From Saccharicrinis sp963665705 (GTDB taxonomy: Bacteria > Bacteroidota > Bacteroidia > Bacteroidales > Marinilabiliaceae), in NCBI GenBank assembly GCA_963665705.1, contig OY762448.1, positions 2,170,001 through 2,234,000 of the forward strand: DNA of 64,000 nucleotides. Direction: 5' to 3'. Both the position numbers and the translations under genes were made by a program. Each line of letters begins with the position of its first letter. Position 1 is the stretch's first letter. Of the stretch, positions 1-7,781 are shown one piece after another. The notes under the pieces were generated by a model, which saw nothing but the letters and a program-made list of their open reading frames with translations, was not told where the DNA came from and made no database searches.

Positions 1-9
1 ATAAAAAAC

Positions 10-50
10 GCCACATCAAAATAACGAATCAATTTGATGGGGCTTTTTTT
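10..50 (+). terminator. Rho-independent terminator at the left edge
   Basis: An 11-base stem with one mismatch (GCCACATCAAA against TTTGATGGGGC) is followed by a run of seven T on the plus strand. It probably ends a transcription unit that lies left of the window. No gene between it and the edge is visible. Confidence 0.6.
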
Positions 51-164
51 GAGGGGCGACGCGGAGACGGATACAGAAAGAACTGATAGGATTATTTATA
101 TTAATCAGAAAGTATACCAGTATTTCAACCCAAAAGTATACCAATTCATTTAAATAAAAAAGTA

Positions 165-204
165 AGATGATAGTTTTCTGGGGTACCCCAGAAAACTATC
201 ATCT
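165..204. repeat. Perfect 40-bp palindrome
   Basis: Bases 165-184 are the exact reverse complement of 185-204, with the palindrome centred on GGTACC and no loop. It starts 29 bp past the istB stop. On the minus strand it is followed by a T-rich stretch (TTACTTTTTT), so in RNA it would be a strong hairpin and could terminate istB transcription. In DNA it could extrude as a cruciform. The flanking GGCGCGCG at 205-212 is unusually G+C-rich for this window. Confidence 0.9.
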
Positions 205-232
205 GGCGCGCGGATTTTTCTTGATTTGTTTT

Positions 233-1003
233 TCATTTCTCCATCATTTGTTTAGTTTCTTTTAAACGATAGGATTCTCCATTCAAATTAATCAAGTAAG
301 CCTTATGTGTAAGTCTGTCTACCAATGCAGTCGTCAAGACTAGATCCCCAAAGATTTACTCCCATCTGTCAAAACCAAGATTTGTTGTAACGATTGTTGA
401 TTTTCGTCCTACTCTAAAAGCAAGATGATTAAACAATAGTTCTGCACCTTCTTTATCAAAGGAGATGTATCCAAACTCATCACAGATTACAAGGTCATAT
501 TTTTCGAACCTAAGTTCCATTTGTCTAAGAGTCCATTCTGAGTGAGCCTCCCTTAATTGAGTTAGTAACCTGTGTACTGTAGTAAAAAGCACTTTGTAGC
601 CTTGCATACAAGCTTTAAGTCTTAGTCCTGTTGCTATATGGGTTTTTTCCGGTACCTGGGTTTCCTGCCAATACTATATTTTGGCCTTCTGTTATAAAGT
701 CCAGCCGTTCTAATAATGGTAACTTTTCATTTGCATCTACAGGCAATTGATCTCTATGTAAATCGCCTAAATACATTTTTGTAGGAAAACCGGCTTGTTT
801 TATTTGTGATTTTTTTCTGTTCTCAAGTCGGACTTCAAATTCTTTTTCCATTAAGCGAAGAAGGTATTGTTCATAATCCAGTTTTTCTTTAGCTGCTTCA
901 TGTGCAATATGTTTAAAATCCCGTCTAAAAACAGGAAGTCTTAGTTCTTTACTATATCTGATAATTTCGTTGTTTATATGATTGTCTATAGTCTGATTTA
1001 TTA
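233..1003 (-). pseudogene. istB: IstB-like ATPase of IS21, frameshifted and with a stop
   Basis: IstB is the AAA+ helper ATPase of IS21 transposition. The N-terminal half (about 1003 to 645) reads through the conserved LRLPVFRRDF-type region to a Walker A, GNPGTGK. At 643-648 a run of six A (coding sense) is one base too long, and the frame shifts directly after the Walker A. Restoring the frame gives THIATGLRLKACMQG and then the C-terminal part, including the Walker B-like LVICDEFGY. A second lesion follows: FDRWE ends in TAA at 355-357 where homologues continue, and the reading frame beyond it (IFGD, then LTTALVDRLTHKAYLIN) is intact to TGA at 233. No good ATG is left at the start. Two independent lesions argue for a pseudogene rather than programmed frameshifting. 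Confidence 0.85.
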
Positions 1004-1582
1004 ATTTAGTAGTGCAGTGATTTGTGATAATTGTTTTTTTGCAAACCCTGTTGTTTGGTCTGATGGCTGGTAGCCGCCTGTATCTTGTTTGTTTCCCAAT
1101 AGGGCTTTTAGTTGTTCCCATGTGATATGCTTTATACCACTATCCAACAGCCGTTTTACGGTGGTTTCAAGTCTTTCCCCCTCGATAGAGTACTTCTGGC
1201 AATAACTCAGGAGTTCTATAAAATCGCGGGGGTTTTCATTGAAGAAATCATTATTGAGGGATTTTAAGTAAGTACAGCTTGCCAAGGCCACACTTCCTTT
1301 TAACGCACCAGGTTTTTGTTTAAATGTTGGCAGGTAGTGTTCAATTGATATGACCCATTGATGCAAGCCATAACTCCTTTGGTGTCTTGCTACATGTGTG
1401 CTATTGGCATAGATGAAAATTTGGCTACTCATGATACGTACTTCAACAACATTCCCCACTAAATTGTCTGGAACAGAGTAACGGTTGGTTCGGTAACAGA
1501 CTGTAGCATATTTATCGACCTTAAGGTATGCTTCTTCATAACAAGATAGCTTAGGAGGACATGGTAACAGCGTTTGTTGGTG
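1001..1582 (-). pseudogene. istA: IstA-like IS21 transposase, 3' fragment
   Basis: Only the C-terminal part of an IS21 transposase survives. Translation of the minus strand from about 1582 gives HQQTLLPCPP, then VDKYATVCYRTNRYSVP, a segment typical of the beta-barrel region after the DDE catalytic core. It continues in one open frame to a stop at 1001-1003. The catalytic core itself is gone, and a stop lies directly upstream (about 1579-1585). An ATG at 1459 opens a 152-codon frame, but the homology clearly starts before it, so this ATG is not a natural start. The 3' end overlaps the start region of the istB remnant, as in intact IS21 elements. Confidence 0.8.
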
Positions 1583-1971
1583 TTATAACGTCCCAATCAT
1601 GCCCGCCTTTTACTTATAACCATCCATAACTACTTCCCAATATCTGTGTCTTACCATAATTAAAAAAGCATATTTCGGATTGGATAACTAGTAATAATCC
1701 ATGCTTCCTTAAAACCACATTATTTATATGAGAGGTTCTTATATTCTTTACGAATTATATCTTTTCCACCTAAGGACAAGACTAGTTGCTTCTTATGAAT
1801 GAATATGTGTTTTATACTGGATCCTTTTTTGTAGAAACAATTTCAAAATTATCTATTTAACAGAATTAAAAATTTTGATGCGAATAATTTTACTCGTAAT
1901 TAAGATAAAAGATCTTTGTTTTCTTATGATAAAGAAGAGTTTTTGTTTAGGATTATGTTTATAAAACAAAA
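1583..1971. other. Gene-free interval
   Basis: About 390 bp between the istA fragment and the tRNA terminator. I see no convincing reading frame, RNA gene or repeat. It may contain the lost part of the IS21 element or old flanking DNA, decayed beyond recognition. Confidence 0.5.
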
Positions 1972-2002
1972 AAGGTTATCTCAAAATAATTGAGATAACC
2001 TT
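1960..2002 (-). terminator. Terminator of the tRNA-Asp operon
   Basis: Read on the minus strand, a perfect 13-bp stem (AAGGTTATCTCAA with its complement, 1972-1984 and 1990-2002) and a 5-base loop are followed by TTTTGTTTT. It lies four bases past the last tRNA-Asp gene, so it fits as the intrinsic terminator of the three-gene unit. Confidence 0.9.
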
Positions 2003-2005
2003 CTG

Positions 2006-2079
2006 CGGTCTGGACGGGACTCGAACCCGCGACCTCCGGCGTGACAGGCCGGCATTCTAACCAGCTGAACTACCAGACC
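2006..2079 (-). tRNA. tRNA-Asp (GTC), copy 3
   Basis: A 74-base cloverleaf on the minus strand: acceptor GGTCTGG pairs with CCAGACC, the discriminator is G, the anticodon loop CTGTCAC has anticodon GTC, and the T-arm contains GGTTCGAGTCC. CCA is not encoded; the sequence after the discriminator is CAG. It is identical to the two copies upstream. It is the last gene before the terminator. Confidence 0.97.
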
Positions 2080-2106
2080 AATTCTGATATTTTTGTTTTA
2101 TAAAAG

Positions 2107-2180
2107 CGGTCTGGACGGGACTCGAACCCGCGACCTCCGGCGTGACAGGCCGGCATTCTAACCAGCTGAACTACCAGACC
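2107..2180 (-). tRNA. tRNA-Asp (GTC), copy 2
   Basis: Identical over all 74 bases to the other two copies, with the same GTC anticodon and no encoded CCA. It is separated from copy 3 by 27 bases of AT-rich spacer, which suggests processing from one precursor. Confidence 0.97.
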
Positions 2181-2251
2181 AGTATAAAACAAATTCAATA
2201 TTTTTTCGAGTTTAAAACAAAGATCATTATCTCTGTTTTGCTTTCAGTTCG

Positions 2252-2325
2252 CGGTCTGGACGGGACTCGAACCCGCGACCTCCGGCGTGACAGGCCGGCA
2301 TTCTAACCAGCTGAACTACCAGACC
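2252..2325 (-). tRNA. tRNA-Asp (GTC), copy 1
   Basis: The promoter-proximal copy, identical to the others, with the same GTC anticodon. A 71-base AT-rich spacer separates it from copy 2. A consensus promoter begins 29 bases upstream. An open frame that spans this tRNA on the minus strand is an artefact of the tRNA sequence. Confidence 0.97.
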
Positions 2326-2354
2326 GAGTGTGCTCGTTTTTTCTGAAAGCGATG

Positions 2355-2384
2355 CAAAGATAGAGCTTTTGTTTCTACTTGCAA
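2355..2384 (-). promoter_or_regulatory. Bacteroidota-type promoter of the tRNA-Asp operon
   Basis: The minus strand reads TTG (2382-2384), exactly 19 bases, then TATCTTTG (2355-2362). This is the full TTG-N19-TAnnTTTG consensus of the primary sigma factor of Bacteroidota. It lies just upstream of the first tRNA-Asp gene. Confidence 0.85.
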
Positions 2385-2734
2385 TAGTTGGAGGCTTTTT
2401 TTTTAAAAAAAAACAAACTATTTTTTGCTGTTTATCAATACTGATCTGCAAACCAGATTGTTGAGAGATGTTGCTTTTGAAAGAAAAAAAAGCATATTCT
2501 TTAATGAGAATAATTAAAATAAGAGATTTGTTGAAATATGATGAGTTGGAATAACTATTTAATATAATTTTAAGTCTAATATTTGGTATGTAATAGGATA
2601 TAAAATCTCTAATATTCAAAATTGAGATACATATTTTGAATATTTATTTTGATATATTGTTAAATGGGATTTGTTGTATGATTGAATGGAAAATTATAAC
2701 ATTAAAGAATGAATAATGAGTCAATAATGTGGCA
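2385..2734. other. AT-rich gene-free interval
   Basis: About 350 bp between the tRNA promoter and a decayed insertion sequence. I see only AT-rich DNA with several stop codons in all frames and no RNA-like fold. Confidence 0.5.
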
Positions 2735-3533
2735 TAATTAATGGGAATCAAGGGGTGAATATTAATTAAAAAAATGAGCTAAAATATTGAAAATTAGCTT
2801 GTTTAAATTGTTTAAATCCTTAAATGCCAGTATTTTACAGTGGTTTTTTACGCTGTTGAAAGTATGATTTCCGAGGATAAAGACGACAATTTAATAAGAA
2901 TATACGAGTTAGTCAGCGACAAACTTTAAAGAATTACAATATTACTGTGAGCGTTTCAGTAATAGTAAACAACCAGAGTTTACTGATCAAGAGGTTATGA
3001 CAATATATCTTTATGGAGTACAGTATCAAGGTTATAGTAGGATTAAGCATATTCATAAGTTTGCTTGCGATTACTTAAAGAGCTGGTTTCCTTAGACGAG
3101 ATGGAGCTTTTTCATATCCAGAACAAATTATTTATACTCCTGCTTCAGTAAACGATATTAATGTATACAAAGAAACTTGGTCAGAAATATATGATAGAAC
3201 ATTCTTTGGTGATAAAATATATTTGAACCATGAACATAATGAAGAAATGAAATCACAATATAACTCTAAGATGCTTACGCCAATTAAAGCAATGAAAGGA
3301 ATGGATATAACATTATAAAACAAAGAATAAAGGCTGCTGACGATTTGTTCTCCACGGCTGTTTCTAGAGTGGGACAACCTATTGAGGCGATGTTTGCCTG
3401 GTTAATTGAAAAAACTGATATACAAAGAGCTAGCATAATTAGATCTACCAAAGGATTGATAGTTCATGCATTTGGTAAATTATCTGCTGCATTTTAAAAC
3501 TATATGTTTAACCCTTGATTCGCATAATTAAGG
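2735..3533 (+). mobile_element. Decayed insertion sequence with recognisable terminal inverted repeats
   Basis: The left end (about 2735-2755) reads TAATTAATGGGAATCAAGGG. The right end (about 3511-3533), read inwards, gives TTAATTATGCGAATCAAGGG, so the two form an imperfect inverted repeat sharing GAATCAAGGG. Between them lies a broken transposase gene. At about 0.8 kb the element is shorter than expected for a transposase of this size, in keeping with an internal deletion. I could not define a target duplication. The family is uncertain; the N-terminal sequence resembles IS982/IS4-like transposases of Bacteroidota. Confidence 0.65.
2863..3498 (+). pseudogene. Transposase remnant (DDE type, IS982/IS4-like)
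   Basis: Three pieces of one protein lie in different frames. First MISEDKDDNLIRIYELVSDKL, then a frame change into QYYCERFSNSKQPEFTDQEV and ending KSWFP with a stop near 3092-3094. After an apparent internal deletion the next piece reads PEQIIYTPASVNDINVYKET through to KGMDITL and a stop near 3316-3318. The C-terminal piece, including VGQPIEAMFAWLIEKTDIQR, ends at 3498. The middle of the catalytic domain is missing. The gene cannot make an active transposase. It lies within the inverted repeats at 2735 and 3533. Confidence 0.8.
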
Positions 3534-3588
3534 AAATAAGAGGTTGGGTTCTGTAAAGGGTGAAGAATTACTTAATATTTGTTGGAGC

Positions 3589-3615
3589 AAAAAAAAGAGG
3601 CTATAAGCCTCTTTT
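3589..3615 (-). terminator. Terminator downstream of pyk
   Basis: The hairpin AAAAGAGGCT / AGCCTCTTTT (3593-3615) is followed on the minus strand by a run of T. It sits 20 bp past the pyk stop codon and ends the aroQ-pyk unit. Confidence 0.85.
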
Positions 3616-3635
3616 ATATATCAAGAAAGAAATTA

Positions 3636-5072
3636 TTATTTCTTAGCTTCTTTTGTTTTTGTTAAAAGCTCTTCAACAGTAATGATTTCAAGGAATGTTG
3701 TTCCACTACCAATACCAAAACTACTTCCTAAGTAAGCAACTTGATCTGTGTTTGCTAATACTTCTTTTTTCAATAACTTTTCAAGAGTTTTAATAAGGAT
3801 TTCTTCCTTAGAACCACCTTGCTCCATGATTCTAGGAGAAACACCATAAGAAAGGTTTAATTCTCTTGCTGTTCTTGGGCTAAAGCATAATGCATAAACA
3901 GGAATATTTCCTCTAAATGCAGCTAAATAGCGAGATGTTCTACCTGAGATACTATCCGTAATAACAGCTTTAACGTTTAAGTCAGCAGCCGATTTAAATG
4001 CAGTTTCAGCTAAATATGTAGTTTTGCTTTTTTGCAAATTTGGAACAGGAATATCATTAGCATTATCTTTAGCAGCTTCTACTTCTTTTGCAATTGAAGA
4101 CATTGTTTGAACAGCCTCAATACCATAATCACCGTAAGCAGTTTCACCACTAAGCATAATTGCATCTGTACGATAATAAATAGCGTTTGCTACGTCAGTT
4201 ACTTCAGCACGCGTTGGACGTGGGTTTTTAATCATTGTATGTAACATTTGAGTTGCCACGATTACAGGCTTTTTAAACTCTACACACTTTCTGATTAATT
4301 TACGTTGAATTCCTGGGATTTTTTCTTGTGCAATTTCAATACCCATATCTCCACGAGCAATCATAACACCATATACGCAATCAACAATTTCATCAATATT
4401 ATCAACACCTTCCTGGTTCTCGATTTTTGCAATGATTTTAGCAGGAGACTCTAATCTATCTAATTCCTTTTGAACATCTGCAACATCTTTTGAATTTCTT
4501 ACAAATGAGTGAGCAATAAAATCAATTTCTTGTTCAGCAGAATATTCTAAGAAACGAATATCTTTTTCTGTTAAAGAAGGTAAGTTAATACGAACTCCAG
4601 GAACGTTTACACTCTTTTTACCACCTATTTCTCCATCGTTTTCTACAGAACAAACTATACAGTCGTCTTTTACCTCAATAGCTTTTAGTGCAGTTTCGCC
4701 ATCGTCAATTAAAATATCACTACCAACAGGTACATCTTTTACAAAATCAACATATGATACACAAAGACGTTCAGCTGTTGATTTAGTTTCTGGATCACCT
4801 TTAACTAAAATAGTATCACCTTTAGCAACTAAAATTTTGTTACCATCTTCAGTTGGTGTTGTTCTAATTTCCGGACCCTTTGTATCAACAAGGATTGCAA
4901 CCTTGTCAGAGACAGCACGAACTCTTTCAACAACTGTTTTTAATCCTTCGTAATCCATGTGAGCAGTGTTTAGTCTCACAACATTTACACCTGATTTAAT
5001 TAAACCTTTAACATACTCTGGATCACACTTCATGTCTGATACCGTAGCAACGATTTTTGTAAACTTTTTCAT
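3636..5072 (-). CDS. pyk: Pyruvate kinase
   Basis: Catalyses the last step of glycolysis in the cytoplasm: phosphoenolpyruvate plus ADP to pyruvate plus ATP. The 478-residue length is normal. The order is an N-terminal barrel segment (TKIVATVSD, then GVNVVRLNTAH where many enzymes have RxNFSHG), a B domain from about residue 70 to 165, the catalytic barrel with KIENQEG and MIARGDMGIE, then VATQMLHTMIKNPRPTRAE and the potassium/substrate loop IMLSGETAYG, and a C-terminal regulatory domain. An in-frame TTG lies one codon upstream; the ATG at 5072 is the likelier start. It follows aroQ by only 16 bp, so the two are probably cotranscribed, and a terminator follows directly. Confidence 0.97.
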   Translation of the reverse strand: MKKFTKIVATVSDMKCDPEYVKGLIKSGVNVVRLNTAHMDYEGLKTVVERVRAVSDKVAILVDTKGPEIRTTPTEDGNKILVAKGDTILVKGDPETKSTAERLCVSYVDFVKDVPVGSDILIDDGETALKAIEVKDDCIVCSVENDGEIGGKKSVNVPGVRINLPSLTEKDIRFLEYSAEQEIDFIAHSFVRNSKDVADVQKELDRLESPAKIIAKIENQEGVDNIDEIVDCVYGVMIARGDMGIEIAQEKIPGIQRKLIRKCVEFKKPVIVATQMLHTMIKNPRPTRAEVTDVANAIYYRTDAIMLSGETAYGDYGIEAVQTMSSIAKEVEAAKDNANDIPVPNLQKSKTTYLAETAFKSAADLNVKAVITDSISGRTSRYLAAFRGNIPVYALCFSPRTARELNLSYGVSPRIMEQGGSKEEILIKTLEKLLKKEVLANTDQVAYLGSSFGIGSGTTFLEIITVEELLTKTKEAKK

Positions 5073-5088
5073 CAACTAATTATTTATT

Positions 5089-5541
5089 TCAATTTTTCTT
5101 ATTATTATCTTGTTTAAATTCAGATGCATTTAATAAACTTTGTATCGCTAAATTGTAAGAATTCAATCCGAATCCAGCAATTGTACCTGAGCATACAGAA
5201 GATATATATGAGTGGTGTCTGAAAGATTCTCGTTTAAATACATTTGAAATATGAACTTCTATTACTGGAGTGGTAATGCCAGAAATTGCGTCTGCTAATG
5301 CAATAGATGTATGAGTATAGGCTCCTGCATTTAATATAATAGCATCGAAACTAAAGCCTACTTCATGAATTTTATCAATAATTTTACCTTCACTATTTGA
5401 TTGAAAATAAAATAAATCAATTTCTTTATAAATTGTCTTCAATTCTTTGAAATAATCTTCAAAAGATTGATTACCATAAATATTTACTTCTCTTTTTCCT
5501 AATAAATTTAAATTAGGTCCATTTAGTATTAAAAGCTTCAT
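5089..5541 (-). CDS. aroQ: 3-dehydroquinate dehydratase, type II
   Basis: Converts 3-dehydroquinate to 3-dehydroshikimate in the shikimate pathway. The start is taken at the ATG at 5541 because the family begins with the motif MKLLILNGPNLNLLG. The in-frame extension upstream (to 5568) has no family similarity. The product is 150 residues, normal for the small dodecameric type II enzyme. Motifs seen are NGPNLNLLGKRE, FFQSNSEG-like FYFQSNSEGKIIDKIHE, LNAGAYTHTSIALADAI, and EVHISNVFKRESFRHHSYIS with the catalytic histidine region. It heads the aroQ-pyk pair. Confidence 0.96.
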   Translation of the reverse strand: MKLLILNGPNLNLLGKREVNIYGNQSFEDYFKELKTIYKEIDLFYFQSNSEGKIIDKIHEVGFSFDAIILNAGAYTHTSIALADAISGITTPVIEVHISNVFKRESFRHHSYISSVCSGTIAGFGLNSYNLAIQSLLNASEFKQDNNKKN

Positions 5542-5599
5542 TTTTTTTAAAAATTGTAGTAAATACAATTTGATTTTTAAGGCACTCTTAAATTCGCAG

Positions 5600-5607
5600 C
5601 AAATGTA
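5600..5607 (-). promoter_or_regulatory. Candidate -7 element upstream of aroQ
   Basis: The minus strand carries TACATTTG, a match to TAnnTTTG, about 59 bp upstream of the aroQ start. The -33 position is only a partial match (TTA at 5627-5629), so this is a moderate candidate. Confidence 0.4.
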
Positions 5608-5844
5608 TTGAAAACTTATGTGATAATAAAACTGTATGTGTAAACAATGTAATAAAAATCCTAGTTTTTATAGTTTATAAATAACTGTTATATATTTTTG
5701 ATTTTTAAGAAGGTTTATAATTTATATTTAAGAATAAGAATATCAATTGATTGAAGATTTATATTAGATGTTATTCTTTTTCAGTATATAAATACATAAC
5801 TGATATTTCCCAAGAGAGTTAAAATATTGAAAATCAGATAAAAA

Positions 5845-5922
5845 GAAGCATGGTTTATTTTGTTAATCCATTAAATATCAGTAATTTAATGGTACTACAT
5901 TAAAAAAACAAAACCATGCTTC
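5845..5922 (+). promoter_or_regulatory. Inverted repeat that would sequester the transposase start
   Basis: GAAGCATGGTTT (5845-5856) is perfectly complementary to AAACCATGCTTC (5911-5922), which contains the transposase ATG at 5916. A nested arm CCATTAAAT / ATTTAATGG (about 5869-5892) extends the fold. An RNA that starts upstream of 5845 would hide the start codon in a stem, whereas a shorter transcript starting inside the loop would not. IS10 and IS50 use the same logic to block expression from outside transcripts. Confidence 0.65.
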
Positions 5923-7364
5923 AGAATAAAAGTACAAAAGTTTTTTCAGAGACAAACAGCTTTTTTACTTCAAGTGAAAAAGGAATTTACAGAATTATGG
6001 AACTATACCGGTCATTAAATTTAAACCGTTTAGATTTTGGTGTTGGTCACATGCCCCAATCCATTTTCCGCAAAGGTGATTTATTATTGGCGATGTTATT
6101 GTTTCCTCTTTACTCGTTATCCAATGTATATAGGTATACCAAACATCCATTGTCACAAAGTATAGAAGCCAGCAAAAATACTTTTTACAGGCTTAAGAAC
6201 GATTACAATATCAATTGGAGAAACCTTCTTTCCAAATGCAACAACAAGTTGTTAAAACACACAGAGAGTTCAGTATCTGCGAACAATGCACAGGAAAAGT
6301 GCCTGATAATAGATGATACGGATTTTGAAAAGTCAACATATAAAACAGAACATGTAGGCAAGATATGGTCGCATGTAAAACATGGCAGGTTTTGGGGTTT
6401 TAAAGGTTTGTTCCTGGGCTATTGGGACGGCAAGAGCTTTTTCTCGTTAGACTTTAGCCTTCATAAAGAAAGGGGAAAAAATGAGAAAACACCATATGGG
6501 CTGAATGCCAAACAGAGAAAAGCACAATACACAAAGAAACGAGATAGAAAATCTGCTGGTTTTTCACGAGAGAAAGAACTAACAAATGATAAAATATCAA
6601 CGGCTATTTCTATGATCAAAAGGGCTGTCAAACAAAAGGTAGAAGTGCAATATGTTTTGATGGACAGTTGGTTCTTTTGTGAATCAATATTAAAGTCTGT
6701 TTTGTCACTAAAAGCCAAGGTAGATGTAGTCGGTATGATAAAAATGGCCAAGGCGAAATACATCTTCAAGGGAGACGAGTATACAGCAAAAGAGCTTGCT
6801 CAACTCCTCAAGCGTAGAAAAAAGGTAAAACGAGAAAAAGCCTTGAACCTGTTTTGTGCCGAAGTACTAGTAGAGTATAAATCAATACCGTTAAAGCTGT
6901 ATTTCTGCAAAAATAGCAAACGGGGCAAGTGGCACCTGCTCGCTTCAACAAACACAAAACTCGGTATCCTAAAGGCTTATGAAATATACAGTATCAGATG
7001 GAGCATCGAAGTATTTTTCAAAGAATCGAAGCAATATTTTGGCTTAGGGAAATCAAAATCCCAAGACTTTGATGCTCAGATAGCAGATATCTCATTAGCT
7101 ATGATCGAATACAATGTATTTAGTTTGGCAAAAAGGTACGATGCATATGAATCAATGGGCGGACTGTTTGAACATGTATGTGACAAAGCCAATGAACTTA
7201 CTATATCTATGAGGATATGGGGTTTTATATTGCAACTACTGCAAGTAATCGCCGAGTTTATCGATGGTGATTTTAATGAGTTAGTTACCAATGTAATAAA
7301 AAACAAGCCTGAGGATAATAAAATCTTCAGGCTAATAGAAATGCAGCTTGCAGAAGCAGCTTAA
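5916..7364 (+). CDS. IS4-family DDE transposase
   Basis: Cut-and-paste transposase of the surrounding element, 482 residues and uninterrupted. The first catalytic aspartate is in CLIIDDTDFEKS (about residue 132), the second in YVLMDSWFF (about residue 250). The third residue lies in the IS4 signature Y-(2)-R-(3)-E-(6)-K, seen as YSIRWSIEVFFKESK (about residues 352-366), followed by QYFGLGKSKSQDFDAQI. The long beta-strand insertion between the second D and the E is as expected for this family. The start codon lies inside a long inverted repeat, which should keep translation low when transcription enters from outside. It may be active; no lesion is visible. Confidence 0.92.
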   Translation: MLQNKSTKVFSETNSFFTSSEKGIYRIMELYRSLNLNRLDFGVGHMPQSIFRKGDLLLAMLLFPLYSLSNVYRYTKHPLSQSIEASKNTFYRLKNDYNINWRNLLSKCNNKLLKHTESSVSANNAQEKCLIIDDTDFEKSTYKTEHVGKIWSHVKHGRFWGFKGLFLGYWDGKSFFSLDFSLHKERGKNEKTPYGLNAKQRKAQYTKKRDRKSAGFSREKELTNDKISTAISMIKRAVKQKVEVQYVLMDSWFFCESILKSVLSLKAKVDVVGMIKMAKAKYIFKGDEYTAKELAQLLKRRKKVKREKALNLFCAEVLVEYKSIPLKLYFCKNSKRGKWHLLASTNTKLGILKAYEIYSIRWSIEVFFKESKQYFGLGKSKSQDFDAQIADISLAMIEYNVFSLAKRYDAYESMGGLFEHVCDKANELTISMRIWGFILQLLQVIAEFIDGDFNELVTNVIKNKPEDNKIFRLIEMQLAEAA

Positions 7365-7390
7365 TAGACATGGGAAATGTAAAATACATA

Positions 7391-7781
7391 ATATTTAACT
7401 TCTCTGTTAAATAATGTTATGGTAGTTGTTTAATTGTTAATAATTTAGGTTTGTGTTCTTACTGATATTTGTTTTTTTTCAAGTAAGTTATTTTATTCTT
7501 GTGTCTTAAATTATGAATAATAAAATAGTGTTTTATAAAAGTTTTTATGGATAGTCGTATTATACTCTTTACAAAATAACAAATATTTATAATTATTATA
7601 ACTAATATGATTTTTGTATTTTTTTTAGGTTGTTTGTGTAAAATAAAGTAATTTAGGATATTACGTAAAAATGTTATATTATTAATATTTACATAAAAAA
7701 TAATTTTTTTGTTGATTTGAAATATATAAGTTATTATATTTACTATACAATAATAATTAAGAATTAAATTAATAATCAAAA
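7391..7781. other. AT-rich leader region of xerD
   Basis: About 390 bp of very AT-rich sequence between the IS4 element and xerD. It would be the xerD-proximal half of the old aroQ-xerD intergenic region. A weak promoter candidate is TTG at 7712-7714, 20 bases, then TATATTTA at 7735-7742. I see no gene; an open frame on the minus strand here has no protein-like composition. Confidence 0.45.

Larger units (their letters stand above)
106..1582 (-). mobile_element. Decayed IS21-family element
   Basis: This stretch holds the 3' part of an istA-like transposase followed by a broken istB, both on the minus strand, in the standard IS21 order with istB starting where istA ends. Beyond istB lie two direct copies of AAGTATACCA (109-118 and 134-143), about 25 bp apart. 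They resemble the repeated terminal motifs of IS21 elements and probably mark that end. The other end, with the istA N-terminal half, is missing. Homology to IstA stops near 1582, just upstream of an in-frame stop. The element is therefore immobile by itself. Confidence 0.75.
5793..7390 (+). mobile_element. IS4-family insertion sequence, apparently intact
   Basis: An uninterrupted IS4-type transposase gene lies between imperfect terminal inverted repeats. The repeat read outwards is GGGAAATATCAGTTATGTA at the left end (5793-5811) and GGGAAATGTAAAATACATA at the right end (7372-7390), 13 of 19 bases matching. The boundaries are approximate and I could not identify a clear target duplication. 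The element has entered the region between the divergent aroQ-pyk and xerD units, so it separates xerD from its original upstream sequence. Confidence 0.7.

Noticed and set aside
643..648. Programmed frameshifting at the A run in istB
   Set aside because: IS21 istB is not known to use it, and a second, downstream nonsense codon plus a truncated istA point to decay.
2227..2619. A 130-codon open frame on the minus strand over the first tRNA-Asp gene
   Set aside because: Its C-terminal third is the translation of a tRNA; the rest is AT-rich noise.
7459..7779. A 106-codon open frame on the minus strand before xerD
   Set aside because: It is composed almost only of Ile, Asn, Lys, Tyr and Phe, as expected from AT-rich DNA, and has no start signal or homology.
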